A DNA stretch of 64,000 nucleotides, taken from assembly GCA_011317545.1 (NCBI GenBank), contig WUJK01000001.1:2895001-2959000 (forward strand), in the 5' to 3' direction. Under the pieces are notes generated by a model. That model was not told the DNA's origin. It saw only the letters and a program-made list of their open reading frames with translations, and did not search any database. The position numbers and the translations under genes were made by a program. This DNA comes from Coniella vitis (lineage: Eukaryota > Ascomycota > Sordariomycetes > Diaporthales > Schizoparmaceae). Positions 11,301-24,027 of this stretch are shown piece after piece (positions within the stretch are counted from its first letter, which is position 1; every line of letters starts with the position of its first letter).

Positions 11301-14300
11301 GTTCACACCTACCGTTCAAAGACTCCCTGGATCGCAAAATGACAAGATGAGACAGCAGCAACTCAAGCGTGGATGTTCTCCTTCTCTTGGCGGGTGGGGG
11401 GGGGGGTCAAGAGAGCGAGGCGGGCGGGCTACCAAGGTTCGCAGCTAAACTCCATCCAATGGCGCTTGCGGGTGGGCAATGCCCGCCAGTGGATTCCGAG
11501 ACAGGGATCTCGTTGTCGATGCGACGAAACGACTGGATTTGACGCATGTGCGTTCTTTCTGGCGAGATAGGAGTCACCGGGGAACTTTGAGCATGAAGGG
11601 TAGTTGTTGTTTGCCAAATTGTCCGCCACCGCTTGAGCTCGTGAGCAGAGAATAGTTATACGCGAAGACAGCAACAGAAAGCATTGTCGAGAGTCGCTGA
11701 TGCTCGCGCGACGCCATAACCTGTATGTGTCAGGGCGGCGCAACCAAGAAACTGGGCGCGATGAGTTTGTCGCGCGGCCCTGCTGTGTCATTTGACGACG
11801 GATCGAAGTTTGTTAGGGAGGGGAGTTCAGGCCTTTTGACTGCGGTCAGATCATTGCAGCCTGGTCTTGCCACAGTTCTCTCAGGTAGAGGAAATCGACA
11901 TGGACGGAATCCAAGGCGTCGCAAAAATTGCTCGGTCACGGTGACCTAGCCAGCGGACTTTTGCGTCGATTGATTACCTAGACCGGGTTTGGCTGCACAG
12001 TCCATTACACATTGAGAGAAGGTCGAGACTCACTAGCATCAAGACCACGGACAAGAATTCATATGTGTTTATAACAAATCAAGTCGTTTGCCAGTTCCCG
12101 AGTCACTGGCAAGGCGCTACCATGTGGTGCTGGGGGTCTGCACGAATCACAGGCCTAGCAGTTCCCACGACACTTGTTACAAGCAGCTGGTGAGAACAAC
12201 GGTAGCTTTCTCGCGCAACCTCTGTCGCCAAACCCAGGGCGAAGGAACCAGAGGTCCATCAAGATATGAACTACAGGGGACGTTGTTCATACCGAGATTG
12301 TTGTTCACAGATTCATCGTCTCCGAGATGACGCAATGGAAAAGTTGGAACTCGAGAGAACAAAAGCGAACTCCTAGTGCGATTGCGGGGCATTGTTGTGT
12401 GGTGAAGTCTTTTTGCGACAATAAAGACCACAAACGCTCAATTCGGCGCCTTCAGCTAGAAACAAATCCCCTTGGCCCGCTCATCCCCGCGCACAAAGAG
12501 AAAGCGAAACGATTGTTGGTTTGGGAAGGTGGGAGGGCGGTCGAAGGGCGTTCGCTTCAGCAGGCTGCTTAACGAGTTGAGTGTGTCGCATGCATCGCAC
12601 CTGGTGTCTCTGGCAACTAGGATGTCTATATATATGGCAAGAACACTGTTCATCACTAGGACCTTGGAAGTTAGGAATTCTAGGTGCAGATATGCTGAGA
12701 TTCAGCTTCTGTTTTCCCATTTAGCAGTGCGAGTGCAATTTGTATTCAACTGCGCCCATGCTTCGAAGCTCGGCAATGCGACGGCGGGTGCTCTCAGTGT
12801 ACCATGACAGTACCCGAGTGCGCTGCTCCATTTTGATACGCGCTGACCCCCCCCTTTGCGACGCTGCACCGCAGCTGGCGTGCCATTCAACGAGCATTAG
12901 CCCGGCCACCTTCAGCATTCGCCACTAGACTTGATATTGTTTTGACCGACTCTCAACGCTGGCAGGCTGGCAGTGTCGATGTTGATATTTCCCTCGATGC
13001 AGGATTGAGCTGGGAGAAGGAAGGGTTGCGCAGCATGTGGTCGGCTTTGCTTTGACGGGCCCGTTAACGCTGAGAGTTGAGAAACGGGAAGCCCACACTT
13101 GTTGGAGTAGTAGACAGAGATTGATGCTCCATTTTTTGTCAACGGTTGTCTGTCGTTGAATGCAACTTGAAGGATCCGAATGGATCGCCTCCCTCTTGGA
13201 CGGGCCGGTGCTTTGGTTGTTTAGGTGCTTCTCTTTGCGACAGATAGTGGGGCTCATGCAATGCACGACAAGTGCCGCCAGCTGAAGTGGCAGCGAGAGC
13301 CCACCAGTGTCGTCGAATCCGACGGCGAATCGAGGTCGATTGCGCGACGCATCATCAGACAATCGCTGTCCTCCACAGCATTTGGTCGCTATGGAGCCAC
13401 GCAGGGCCACGGTCGTGCGGAAGCAGGGGCCAGCCTGCCTAGCAACCCCGGCGATTGCTGTGGTCGCCCTGTGCTCTGGGGGCGCGCACCGCTAAGTCTA
13501 GCCCCCTGCTGCTGCTGCTTAATGCTGACACTGCTGCGACCGGTCATCGCCAAACACAACACTGTTGTGCGCGCGCTCGACAGGACGCCAGCGTGCTGAG
13601 CTTCTTCTCTTTTCTTTGAGACACGGAGACATCTTCAGATGACGAGCATGAGCTTGTGCCTGACGGCAGCTGAGCAGGCACATGCAAGCGCCACCAGCCG
13701 GTAGAGTAAGGGTCTGATTATTTTGTCAACTCGCGTCCATTTTTGTTTTTGACTGCATCCAGCTCGTGTTGCCTTGACATGGTGAAGAAGCCAAAAGAAA
13801 CAACAAGAGTTGGCCCTGGATTTGGGGATGCGACAGAGCTGCTACTCGCCCAAGAATTGAGATGCGCTGGCCACCGTGCGATGGGGGTTTGGGTTTGGCG
13901 CCCCACTACCTAGGTAGTAACCAAGTGCTGCGCCAGGGCCATGGCCATAAATAAACCGTCCTGCCTTTGGAAACCGGATCCAAGTCCCCCCCCCCCCCCC
14001 CTTTTTATTCGCTGCCAGATGAAGCAATCACATCTAGATAAGAGGTTTTCATGAGCTTGTGTATCAAGCATTGTTGAACATAGCAGAGGTTGCAGATGTA
14101 GTATAGCCAAATTCTATCAACGAGGCATGGGATGGACTGCGGTCAAAGTGCCTGAATCGTGGCTGATGAGAGACCAGTCAGTGTCACGTGACCGCGGGAT
14201 AGCTTCGCGTTTGCATGCCTTGACACAACGCGTAAAGTCATCGGGGTGATACAGAACTAGATTTCTCAGGATCAAAACAGCATATTCAGTCTATTTTCTG

Positions 14301-15683
14301 ATTTATGTGCTCAGAACTACCCTGTATCTGTCCTTACTATCTTTTTACTACAAGAATAACCGTTCAAAAGTCTGTTTTACCAGACTTGTCGTCGTCGATG
14401 CACAAGTGGGAGACGCGCCGCACATACGTCATAGGATGTGGCTGCCGCGGTTGGCCATAAGGTGTAGGGATGTGGGGCGGCAGCCAGGCGCCAACGCAGC
14501 CGATGTGGTCCGTGCTCTCCCCTAGCGTGTACATAGCAACTGGCACTGGGCCTGACTGGCTCTCGTCCATTCAGGACCCTTGCTCAAGTAAACAAATGCA
14601 TTCACATGCATCCCTCTTTTGGCATTTCTGCCTTCCCCTCGCGCACAGCACGCCCGTTGCTGGGTCTGCCTGCGCTCCTGGCGCACAGATCCATTTTTGA
14701 CAGATCAAATCCCCGCTGTGCCTGTAGGACAACCCTTGATTCATAAAATGCGCCTCTCCAGCCAGTAGTAGCCAGCAGCCGTCCCTTCGTCTCGTCAGGC
14801 ACGACAACGTCCTTGCGAGGCCAGCTGCCCATCATAGACCTCGGTCCTTCTTCCCCCTCCCTATCAGTTTCGATCGCCACGCTCCTTACAAGTCTGCCAC
14901 GCGGCTGGCTTTCAGCAGGTATGTCACATTGTTTTTCTTACAAATCATCCGTACATGCCAGCCAGGCTCGGCCCAACCCCCACCATCACCAGTCAGATAA
15001 GGTACCTTGGTACCTTGGGTACCTGCGCGTACCTGCGCGAGCCCAGATCTCGTCCCCAGAGCCTTGCAGCCCAAAGCCAGCCAACCAGCTTCGCTCCCCT
15101 CTTCCCCAGACATCCAGCATCGCGCACTCTCTCCCACTCTCTCCAGAGAACGGGTGGTTTGTTTTGTTTATCGCGCAAGGTTCCCCGTTTTGCCTGCTAG
15201 GCTGCCAGTCTTAACTCTCAGCTCTCTGTTTCTTCTCCTACCCCATCCCCGTCTGCACGCTCTGGAATTGGCCCAAACTGACTTGTCAAGTCCTTCCGTC
15301 TTCCTCGTTTCGAACCCGAGGCTTGACCGTCCACCCGCCAACCGACCATTCCTCGGCTCTCTCAACGACAGTTTTTGCGGCGCCACTACACGTACACACA
15401 AGCCGTAATAACTGCTTCCTCTCACACCAGCACTTGGGCCAGCCCGATACTCCCACACGCATCTTCTCTGTGTGCCCCCTCGCCCAACCACATCGGCTCC
15501 GCGCCTCCCGCGACGGCCCTGTCACGGTGCCCCATGATTGTTCGCGTGCCGCGGCTCATTTGAATTGTTCGTTAATACGGACTCGACTCCATTTGGAAGT
15601 ATTCCCATCATCGCACAGCACATATCGTGTTACAGCAGCAACATCCAACATAACCTAGGGTTTGACCACTGTCTCTGCCCACC
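8388..15683. other. 7.3 kb gene-free divergent intergenic region
   Basis: Lies between the divergently transcribed zinc-cluster gene and cyclin B. Many short open frames exist on both strands but none shows a conserved domain, and none can be extended by plausible splicing. Contents: G11 at 11396-11406, C16 at 13986-14001, an ACCTAGGT palindrome at 13908-13915, TACTATGTA at 10081-10089, TACATAGTA at 10322-10330 and clustered GGTACC-like repeats near 15000-15035. Part is presumably 5' leader of both flanking genes. A long non-coding transcript is possible but not shown. Confidence 0.55.
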
Positions 15684-17926
15684 ATGGATGCCAAAGTAAG
15701 TCTCCAAAACAGCTTGGGCCCCAGTCCCAGTTTCGCCTCAAACCCTACCATTTTGCCCAAAGGAAATCCATTATCAACGCTACGATGCTACTAAAGGACG
15801 CGTGTGCTTCTGCGCGGGACTTGAACCGCGTACCCCGCCTACAGTATTGCCAAATTCAGTGAACAAGCTAACTGGGTGACTCTTTTGCGCTTTCATAGCC
15901 CCAAAGACCGCTGCGTAACTTCGCAGCACCTCCACTCCGCAATGATGAGAACTTGCCCGTCAAGTCAACGGTGCCCAAGGCGAAAACCTTTGATCCTCAG
16001 CTTGTCCTTCCTCAGGGCACAGTCACTGGTGGCTTTAAGGCAGCCGCCAGACGTACTGCGTTTGGAGATCTGAGCAACAACACGAGGTCCTCTCTTCAGC
16101 AACACCCCATGGCCTCCAAGGGCCTCGTCAAGAACACCCTCCCTGCAGCAACCAAGATGGCCATTTACAAGTCCGTCGAGGATGGCAAAGCAAAGGATAC
16201 CCTTCTTCGTCCTGCTCAGCACCTTCACATCATTGACAAGGCTCCGAGAGCTGCTCGTTCCGTCACTGTACACGCGGATAACCAACCCCAGCACATGGCC
16301 GAGCAGACCGACATCAAGAAGACCACCCTGATTTACAGTGACGAGCAGAAACAGAAATTTCAGAGCCTCAACCATCATTGCCTGAACCAGCCACAAGTCA
16401 AATCGACCCAGGCTGCTGCTCCAGGCTCAGGCCGATCGGAATACAAGCATTCGGTACAGCAAGATGAACATCACACTGCGGATGAGGTCGTCGATATTCC
16501 GCCTTACGATGAAGATGCCGTTGGATCCAGCCACGACGAACTGGCTGCCAACCACTCGCTCAAGCCCTCGGTAGTTGGCGATGGCGACAACGATCCCGAA
16601 GACGAGCCTCCCTTGGCCGGCGGCGGTGTACGAAGCCTTGACTTGCTACTTAGCATGATTCCAGGTCCTGAAGATAACTGGGATGAGGACGATGATGTGG
16701 ACTTGTATGAGGAACATGGCTATACCACCCAGTCATACAAGTCCTATGTTGACAACACCATGTCTGCGACCACTCTCATCGCACCCAAGAAAACTCTCAA
16801 AGTGCAGAATGAGCTAGAGGCAGCCAAGAATTTTGTGAACACGCACCGCGCTCAAGAAGACATTGAAGAGGAAGAGTGGGACGTCAGCATGGTTGCCGAG
16901 TATGGCGAAGAGATATTTGAGTACATGCGGGAACTTGAAGTAAGTATTGCGAAGCAAACAATTAGCTTGACGCCCAAAGATGACACTTGCAAATACTGAC
17001 TAACATACACTTACAGGAGCGAATGCGTCCTAACCCACACTACATGGATGAGGTTCAGATCGAAATCAAGTGGTCCATGCGTTCTATCTTGATGGATTGG
17101 CTCGTTCAAGTCCACAACCGATTTGCTCTGCTGCCAGAGACCCTGTTCCTGACCGTGAACTACGTCGATCGGTTCTTGTCGAGCAAAATAGTCTCTTTGG
17201 GCAAGCTACAGCTCGTCGGCGCCACCGCCATCTTTGTTGCAGCCAAATACGAAGAGATTAACTGTCCCTCCGTACAAGAGATTGTCTTCATGGTGGATGG
17301 CGGTTTCCAGGCGGACGAGATATTGAAAGCGGAACGTTTCATGTTGAGCATCCTTCAATTTGAGTTGGGCTGGCCGGGCCCGATGAGCTTCTTGCGTCGA
17401 ATTAGCAAAGCTGATGACTACGATCTCGAGACGCGAACTCTGGCCAAGTACTTCCTGGAGGTTACCATCATGGATGAGCGCTTCGTGGGATGTACGCCGA
17501 GCTACCTCGCAGCTGGTGCTCATTGTCTGGCGCGACTGATGCACAGAAAGGGAGATTGGGTAGGCTTTTCATGATTCATTTCCAGCAACCCTGCTGTAGA
17601 ACTCGAAGCTAACATCGTCATAGTCACTCGCACACATCCATTTCTCAGGCTACACCTGGGCTCAAATTCGACCCCTCATCGCCATGATCCTGGAGTGTTG
17701 CCACTCGCCCAAACAGCACCATCTTGGCGTTTATGAGAAGTATTCGGACCGTCGATTCAAGAGATCATCATTGTTTGTCCAAGAGGAACTTGCCCGAGGC
17801 TTCATCCTCCCTTTCTACAACGCTGTACCTCGGCTCTCTGTGTGCAGCGCCACCGATGAGCACTCTGCCCCGGCTCGCTACCGCGATGCCGACAACAACA
17901 GTCTTCTTATCTTCACTGAAGGCTAA
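15684..17926 (+). CDS. nimE: G2/mitotic cyclin B
   Basis: Regulatory subunit of the mitotic cyclin-dependent kinase (Cdc2/NimX), nuclear/cytoplasmic. Exons 15684-15695, 15899-16939, 17017-17559 and 17624-17926, all phase 0, giving 632 residues. Exon 1 is only four codons (MDAK) in an ACCATGG context and joins PQRPLRNFAAPPLRNDENL. A destruction-box-like RTAFGDLSNN follows near residue 46; the usual Leu at the fourth position is Phe. A long disordered acidic region (NWDEDDDVDLYEEHGY) precedes the cyclin fold. The cyclin box includes MRSILMDWLVQVHNRFALLP (about 372 onward), NYVDRFLS, AAKYEEINCPSV and the C-terminal cyclin fold EVTIMDERFVGCTPSYLAAGA. The symbol is by analogy with Aspergillus; orthology was not tested. 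Exon 4 was joined through intron 17560-17623, whose end is ATCGTCATAG. Confidence 0.9.
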
Positions 17927-20526
17927 TCAACCATATGGACCGACTTTTACAAATTTCTTTATTTTTTTATATGCTTAGGAAGAGATACGCAAAGCGTATC
18001 TGCCGCAGAAGTGTGATTTATCGCTCATCTGGCTGGAAGGCACAGCAGCTGGCATACAACAGAACTTCCTCTATATTTTTCTTTGCATACACTGCCTTGT
18101 TTTGAGGGACGCCCGACCCTGATACTTTCCACAATCCTGGCAGCCGGGGACAATGGGCAGGCCAAGCCTTTCCACCTCTGTGGATCCTAACCGTCTCCCC
18201 ACTCCTATCAACAAGCCCATCCTTTTCTTCTTCTATTGATTCCCCCCCTGGCGTAATCAGTGGCCAAAGCGGCCCGGGGGGGGGGTTGCAAGCATTGGGC
18301 GCTCTTTTCTCTTTTCTCTGTTTTTTTCTTCTTTGATACCTTCTCGAGATACCACTGAACTTTACGATACCTACGACTCACGACGGCAAAACACGACTAG
18401 CCTTTCTTCTTCACACTGCAAGACTCTTGAATGCAGTCTGCAGCGACCTTTTTACCGCTCCTGAAAGATCAATTTTGCCGGCAAGTTTTCACGTGAGCTA
18501 TTGCACGGCGTTTGAGGGGTCCAAGATGCCGCTAGAAACAAGCAAGGCGTGGCAAGTACACTATGGGGATTATGGGGGCGGGCAATATAAAAGGACAGGC
18601 GTTTGGGAGGATCCAGGGCTGCCTATGTTGCTGATAGCGCCCACTGACAGATGGGAGTCTTCATGGTCACGTGTTTGGCTCTTTTTACTTCACTTTATGT
18701 TCTCTATGGCATTCCCAGGTTGCGACACTAGACGCAAAAGGAAACGGGCCTTTGAGTAACAGCTCCGGAACGAGCTAGATATGCGACGACGACGATGGTG
18801 TGGTCGGTTGTGTACGGAGTATAGATGAACTTACAGAAGAGAAACAAAAAATACATGGAGGATTGTTGATGTAACTGTGTGCCAATGTGAGCTGTTGCTG
18901 GTGGGTTGACCGCCAACATGCGGCTCGGGATCCAGAGAGTGATGCCATACTTGATCCTGTTCGCATCAGTTGCAATGAAACATGTATGATTTTAGCGTTC
19001 TGAAGTGTAAATCTGATGCTTTGTTTCTCATATTTCTTCGCTATCATTTCTTGACATCCAGAGATGTACTTTAGATAGTTAACGAGACAAGGTGCATACA
19101 TTGCAGATCATGTAACATGTATTGGTCTGGCCGTGGGTTCTGCCTTCTAATTTCATTGTGAGACATCGCGCTTGTTACATGTGAATAGAGCGCTATATCA
19201 TGTTGGCTAGAGCGACTGCATACATGACAGGTTTCTAGCGCGGTTTCTTTATTGGTTTGAGTGGGAGATTTCTTGCCAATGGTCTCCTAGACAATCCTGA
19301 CGACCGCTCCTTCTCCAGAAACTGGAACCTGGTGTCCACAGACTTCCACCAACGTGAAGATGGCTCTGTATTTTGCAGGATATCGCCTGCTCGGGTTATT
19401 TTGAGTGATTTTATTTACATGGACCAGCGGATCGCACCCGGAGACCCACCACGGATCTGCACCTGAACCCTATCTGTAGCCTCTTTACATCCCCGCCAAT
19501 CAAAGAGAACGAAAACGCAGCCAGCTTGGGCAGGCTGACAGGCGCCCTTGCTTGAGGCTTCATGTGTGTGCCGGAGGAAAACGGCACAACGTAGGTCACC
19601 AGGGGTATTTAAGACGGACGCTAGGAGGATATATACGAGTATTGGGCTGTCCTGCTGCTATGGAATGGGTTGATGGGCAGAGAGGATGCGAACATACCGA
19701 AGTATCTAGTCTAATCGAAGTACGGAGTGGAATGGTGTAGGTGTAGGTGCTTGAATTGTGAGATGCGAGGCTGGCGCGGACCATCGGTTCAACGGAGAAC
19801 TCTCTCGCACTACCTAGGTGAAATTATAAGAGTACCTAGGTACTCGGTATGTACCGTGTAAGCGCCCCGCGTTCTTGGACACAGTACCTTCACTGTGTTG
19901 AACTCGAAGCAATGGGATTGCTTGCCAAGCCTGCCCACTGTTCCCTCCCCCCACTCATGGGCAACTGGCAGACGACTTTGTTGTTGCAGGAACCCCGTCC
20001 GCCGCGCCTCGCGACCCCCAAAAAAATCCACCCAGCCCGTCTCACACACTCTGACCACCCGAAAGTTGACCCTTGGGTCTTCTTTGCGTGCAAGCCTTGG
20101 ACAGTCGTCGTCCCCCCCTCCTCCTGCACAAACTTTTTCGCATTCTTTTGGAATTCGTTCCACTTCCGCCCTTTGCGCTCCGTCCTACAATCTGCACGCT
20201 TCGTCTTTGTCTTCTTAGAGGGTCATTTCTTCCTCTGATCAGTACCCAAGGCGGAGCAGCTAATCATTCGGGGGCACTGTACCCACCGAGACCGCTCATT
20301 GACCTGGCATTGCACATTGACACACTCGGAGCTCATCGGAGTATCCACTCCTTTCTGCACAGCATTTCCTCTCAGGTTCGGCAGCAACTGAGAGCCACAG
20401 GTTTAGGTTGTTGTGCTCCAGCAGCAGCGGCAGCAACTGTTCCTCCTCCCTCTCTCGAGCCCCTACTCTCCTGCGACTGTACAGCTCTTCTTCCTTCTTT
20501 TCTGTCGTCGCAAACCACACTCCACC
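17927..20526. other. intergenic region, cyclin B to AGC carrier
   Basis: No supported gene. Contains the cyclin B 3' flank, a G10 run at 18276-18285, a TATA-like TATAAAA at 18586-18592 with no recognised gene behind it, two ACCTAGGT palindromes at 19812-19819 and 19834-19841, and a pyrimidine-rich leader (20100-20526) ahead of the carrier start. Confidence 0.55.
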
Positions 20527-22855
20527 ATGTCAAAGGCAGTCGCTGTCAAAGAGGCTGTCAAGGAGTCCCTCATTGGCTCTGAGGAGCCAGTGCAGGTGTC
20601 AGCCCAGACAAAGGCTCGCTTCAATGCACATGCGTTTAAGGATGCTGAGTCTGGCGAGCTGATCATGGGCCCAGACGAGTTCATTACTGCTGTTGCGCCC
20701 CCCGATGAAGACTTTGTAAGAAACCTTCCAGCTCTTTTTTCCTTTCTTTCAGAAAGCCTCGTCACATGGAGCATTTTGTGCAGTACAGATCCACCCACCA
20801 TGTGGCACCAGCCTGCTAACCTGCAATTGGTATCTCAATCAGCACAAAATCAAGCGCGACCAGTACACCCTGCTGTTCCGCGTCGCCGACCGACAAGATA
20901 AGGGGAAAGTGACCATGGCAGACTGGATATACTTTGAGAACATCCTCAACAAGCCCGACGCCGAGTACGAGATTGCCTTCCGCCTCTTCGACGTCGACCG
21001 CCTGGGATATGTAAAGTATGAGGACTTTAGGCGCCTCTATGAGCAGAACAAAGGCCCGGACAGCCTCGGATTCGATTGGGACTGCGAGTGGGTCAAGTTG
21101 TACATTGGCAGCAAGAAACGCCGCCACCACATGGACTACCAGCAGTTCTCTCAGATGCTGCGCGGCCTGCAGGGAGAGCGCATCCGTCAGGCCTTCCTCC
21201 AGTTTGACAAGAATGGCGACGGTTACATTGAGCCCGAGGATTTTGAGCGCATTATCCTCGAGACCTCCAAGCACAAGCTGTCTGACCATGTCATCGAAAA
21301 CCTCAGCACTCTGTGCAACATCACCCAGGGCAGCAAGGTCTCGTACGCGAACGTGCGCGCTTTCCAGAACATGATTAAGGAGATGGACCTGGTGGAGCTC
21401 ATTGTTCGCAAGGCTTGCACCAAGAGCAAAGACGGCAAGATCACGCGCGCCGAGTTTCTCAACCAGGCCGCAAAGATCACACGCTTCTCTCTCTTCACGC
21501 CCATGGAAGCCGATATTCTCTTCCACTTTGCCAGCATGGACGAGCCCACTGGGCGCCTGGGTCTGCGTGATTTCGCCAAGGTACTTGACCCGTCTTGGAG
21601 GAGTCGCGCTGACGAGGACAGCGCCGGTAAAGCTATGCTATCCGAGGCAAAGTCCAAGTCCTCTGCATTCTTGGGCCAGGTTCTCGAGTCCGGATACAAC
21701 TTTCTCCTGGGCAGTTTGGCTGGTGCTTTTGGCGCTTTCATGGTTTACCCGATTGACTTGGTCAAGACGCGCATGCAGAACCAGCGAAACGCCCAGGTTG
21801 GACAGGCGCTGTACAACAACTCGCTTGACTGTTTCAGAAAGGTTGTGCGCAATGAGGGCGCTCTCGGCCTGTACTCGGGTGTTGTGCCTCAACTTATTGG
21901 TGTTGCTCCTGAAAAGGCCATTAAGCTGACAGTCAACGATCTCGTTCGTGGCTGGCTCACCGACAAGAAGACAAACTACATCCCTCTGCCCGCCGAAATC
22001 CTTGCCGGTGGTAGCGCTGGAGCATGTCAAGTGGTAAGTCGAGTGACAATCCAAGGAACCGTCTAGCGGGTAACCTCCTCGTGCCTTACGGTTTCTAACC
22101 ATTTCCAATCACAGGTCTTCACCAATCCCCTCGAAATTGTCAAGATTCGTCTTCAGGTCCAAGGAGAGGCTGCCAAGAAGGGAGCCAAAGGTGATGCCCC
22201 TAAGAGATCGGCCATGTGGATTATCCGTAACCTGGGTCTGGTCGGTCTGTACAAGGGAGCAACAGCTTGTCTGGCTCGCGATGTTCCTTTCTCGGCCATT
22301 TACTTCCCCACATACAGCCACCTCAAGAAAGACCTCTTTGGGGAATCGCCTACCAAGAAGCTTGGCATCTTCCAGCTTCTCACGGCTGGTGCGATCGCGG
22401 GTATGCCCGCCGCATACCTGACCACGCCCTTCGATGTCATCAAGACGCGCTTGCAGGTCGAGGCTCGCAAGGGTGAGACGTCCTACACTGGCCTGACACA
22501 CGCTGCCCGCACCATTCTCAAGGAAGAGGGTCCTCGCGCCTTCTTCAAGGGAGGTCCAGCTCGTATCTTGCGTTCCTCTCCTCAGTTTGGTTTCACGCTG
22601 GCCGCGTACGAAGTCCTACAGAGCGTCGCGCCTTACCCAGGTGCCAAGAAGACTGCCGGCCCGACTGTCACTGGCGTTGCCGATGCACTGTCGACTTTGC
22701 GCGAAAAGGGTGACAAGAGCCCTTATGGCAGGAGCCGAAACGCACTCAAGATTATCCTCGACGTCGATGAGGACTTTGGTCGTGTGCGTCTGCCTGATTC
22801 CGCCGGCTGGAGGAAGCTGCCTGGTTCCATGCAGGGCAGTGCTGCAAAGGCTTAA
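20527..22855 (+). CDS. AGC1: Calcium-regulated mitochondrial aspartate/glutamate carrier
   Basis: Inner-membrane antiporter exchanging matrix aspartate for cytosolic glutamate (malate-aspartate shuttle). Exons 20527-20715, 20843-22033 and 22115-22855, all phase 0, 706 residues. The N-terminal half is an EF-hand domain as in Aralar/citrin: FDVDRLGYVKYEDF (about 113) and FDKNGDGYIEPEDF (about 186) are the clearest calcium loops. The C-terminal half is a three-repeat mitochondrial carrier with the signatures YPIDLVKTRMQ, NPLEIVKIRLQ and TPFDVIKTRLQ (about residues 366, 465 and 565). The start MSKAVAVKEAV sits in CACCATGT. An in-frame ATG at 20413 would add a Gln/Leu-rich stretch not expected in the family. 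The C-terminus after PYPG is a fungal-type extension. Very firm family call; the symbol follows yeast usage. Confidence 0.93.
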
Positions 22856-24027
22856 AGAAATGGATTTTTACAACCAAAAGGAGCCGCGAGTGGCAGAGTG
22901 GTGAAGTGTACGATCGGCGAAATACAAAAGGTGACACTGGAAATTAGACCACACCCCACATACGACCCCGGCTTGTGTATGTCAGGCATTTATGTTTTCC
23001 GATGACGAAGCCTGCAATCACTTCACATGCAAGCATTCGTATGCGGAATGCGGCACACGAACGCGTGCTACATACACACCATTTCGTATCTGCATTTCTC
23101 CAAAAGGGCTGTGCAACGACTACTACTGGGGAACAGAAATCAACCCGGAAAAAAAAAAGATCTGGGAACAACACAAGCCTGGAGGCTCAAGCACAGCTCA
23201 CATAACAACGGAGATCTGGCGAATGATCTGAACGAAACGAGCACATGGGTATGCATGGACACGGTACCAACGGCGTTTTTCAGGATTTGTGAGCTGGGAG
23301 GTTGAGGGTTAATGAAGCCTATTTTCTGCAGTTTTTCATTCCTGTTCTGGTTTTCTTTCTGATTTCTTTTCTCTAATGCCTTTTTCGCCAAGAAAGATCA
23401 TGGCACGGCGCTTCTTTTTCCCCTTGTTTTCCTAATCATTGTCATAAGTTGACATGGTCTTTCACGTGATCGCCCTCTACTTTTACAGTGAAAGCATTCG
23501 TTGGTCGGCCTTCCTTTTTCTTTTCTGTTTGCGTACGTGGGGAAGCCATTTCTTCTCTTCTCTCTTTGGAGGGTGGGATTGTTTCTATGCTATTTTCTTC
23601 CATCTCTACCTTTTGCAGACAAATGGATGAGCGAGCACCCAGTACCAGTACATCAGAAAGGTGCCTACATGTAGTGCGGGGATCATTTCGAGAACTCAGG
23701 TGGGAGGAAAGACAAAATCCAAGAGAGTTTGGGGAGGTATTCCGTTTTCTTCTGACCATAGAGGATTTGCGCTAGACCTCGATACACACACAGCCACACA
23801 ATACAGAGTGATATAGGACATGATCCTGAATAATGATGACTGATGGGGCACAAAGGTGATATTATTTGAGGTGATATATGCTCTCTCTCTCTCTCTCTCC
23901 TATTGAACTACGATGTATATCCAAGAGCTCGGCCAAGGTGATAAAGATGAGTACCTCTGCGTAGAATTGGTGGTATTTACAAGTCAACCCAACGAGCACC
24001 AAGGGCTGTCCTATATTGTACCATTCT
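22856..24027. other. intergenic region between convergent AGC carrier and FMO genes
   Basis: No gene seen. A CT dinucleotide microsatellite runs 23881-23899 near the 3' end of the monooxygenase gene. The remainder is T-rich, as expected of 3' flanks. Confidence 0.6.

Noticed and set aside
15815..15850. tRNA T-arm-like sequence (GGTTCAAGTCC on the minus strand) in the first cyclin B intron
   Set aside because: The stem gives an eight-base loop, and no matching acceptor stem, D arm or anticodon arm can be drawn around it.
20073..20526. Open frames in the leader of the AGC carrier
   Set aside because: Pyrimidine-rich leader composition with Ser/Leu/Pro bias; overlaps the promoter and has no domain.
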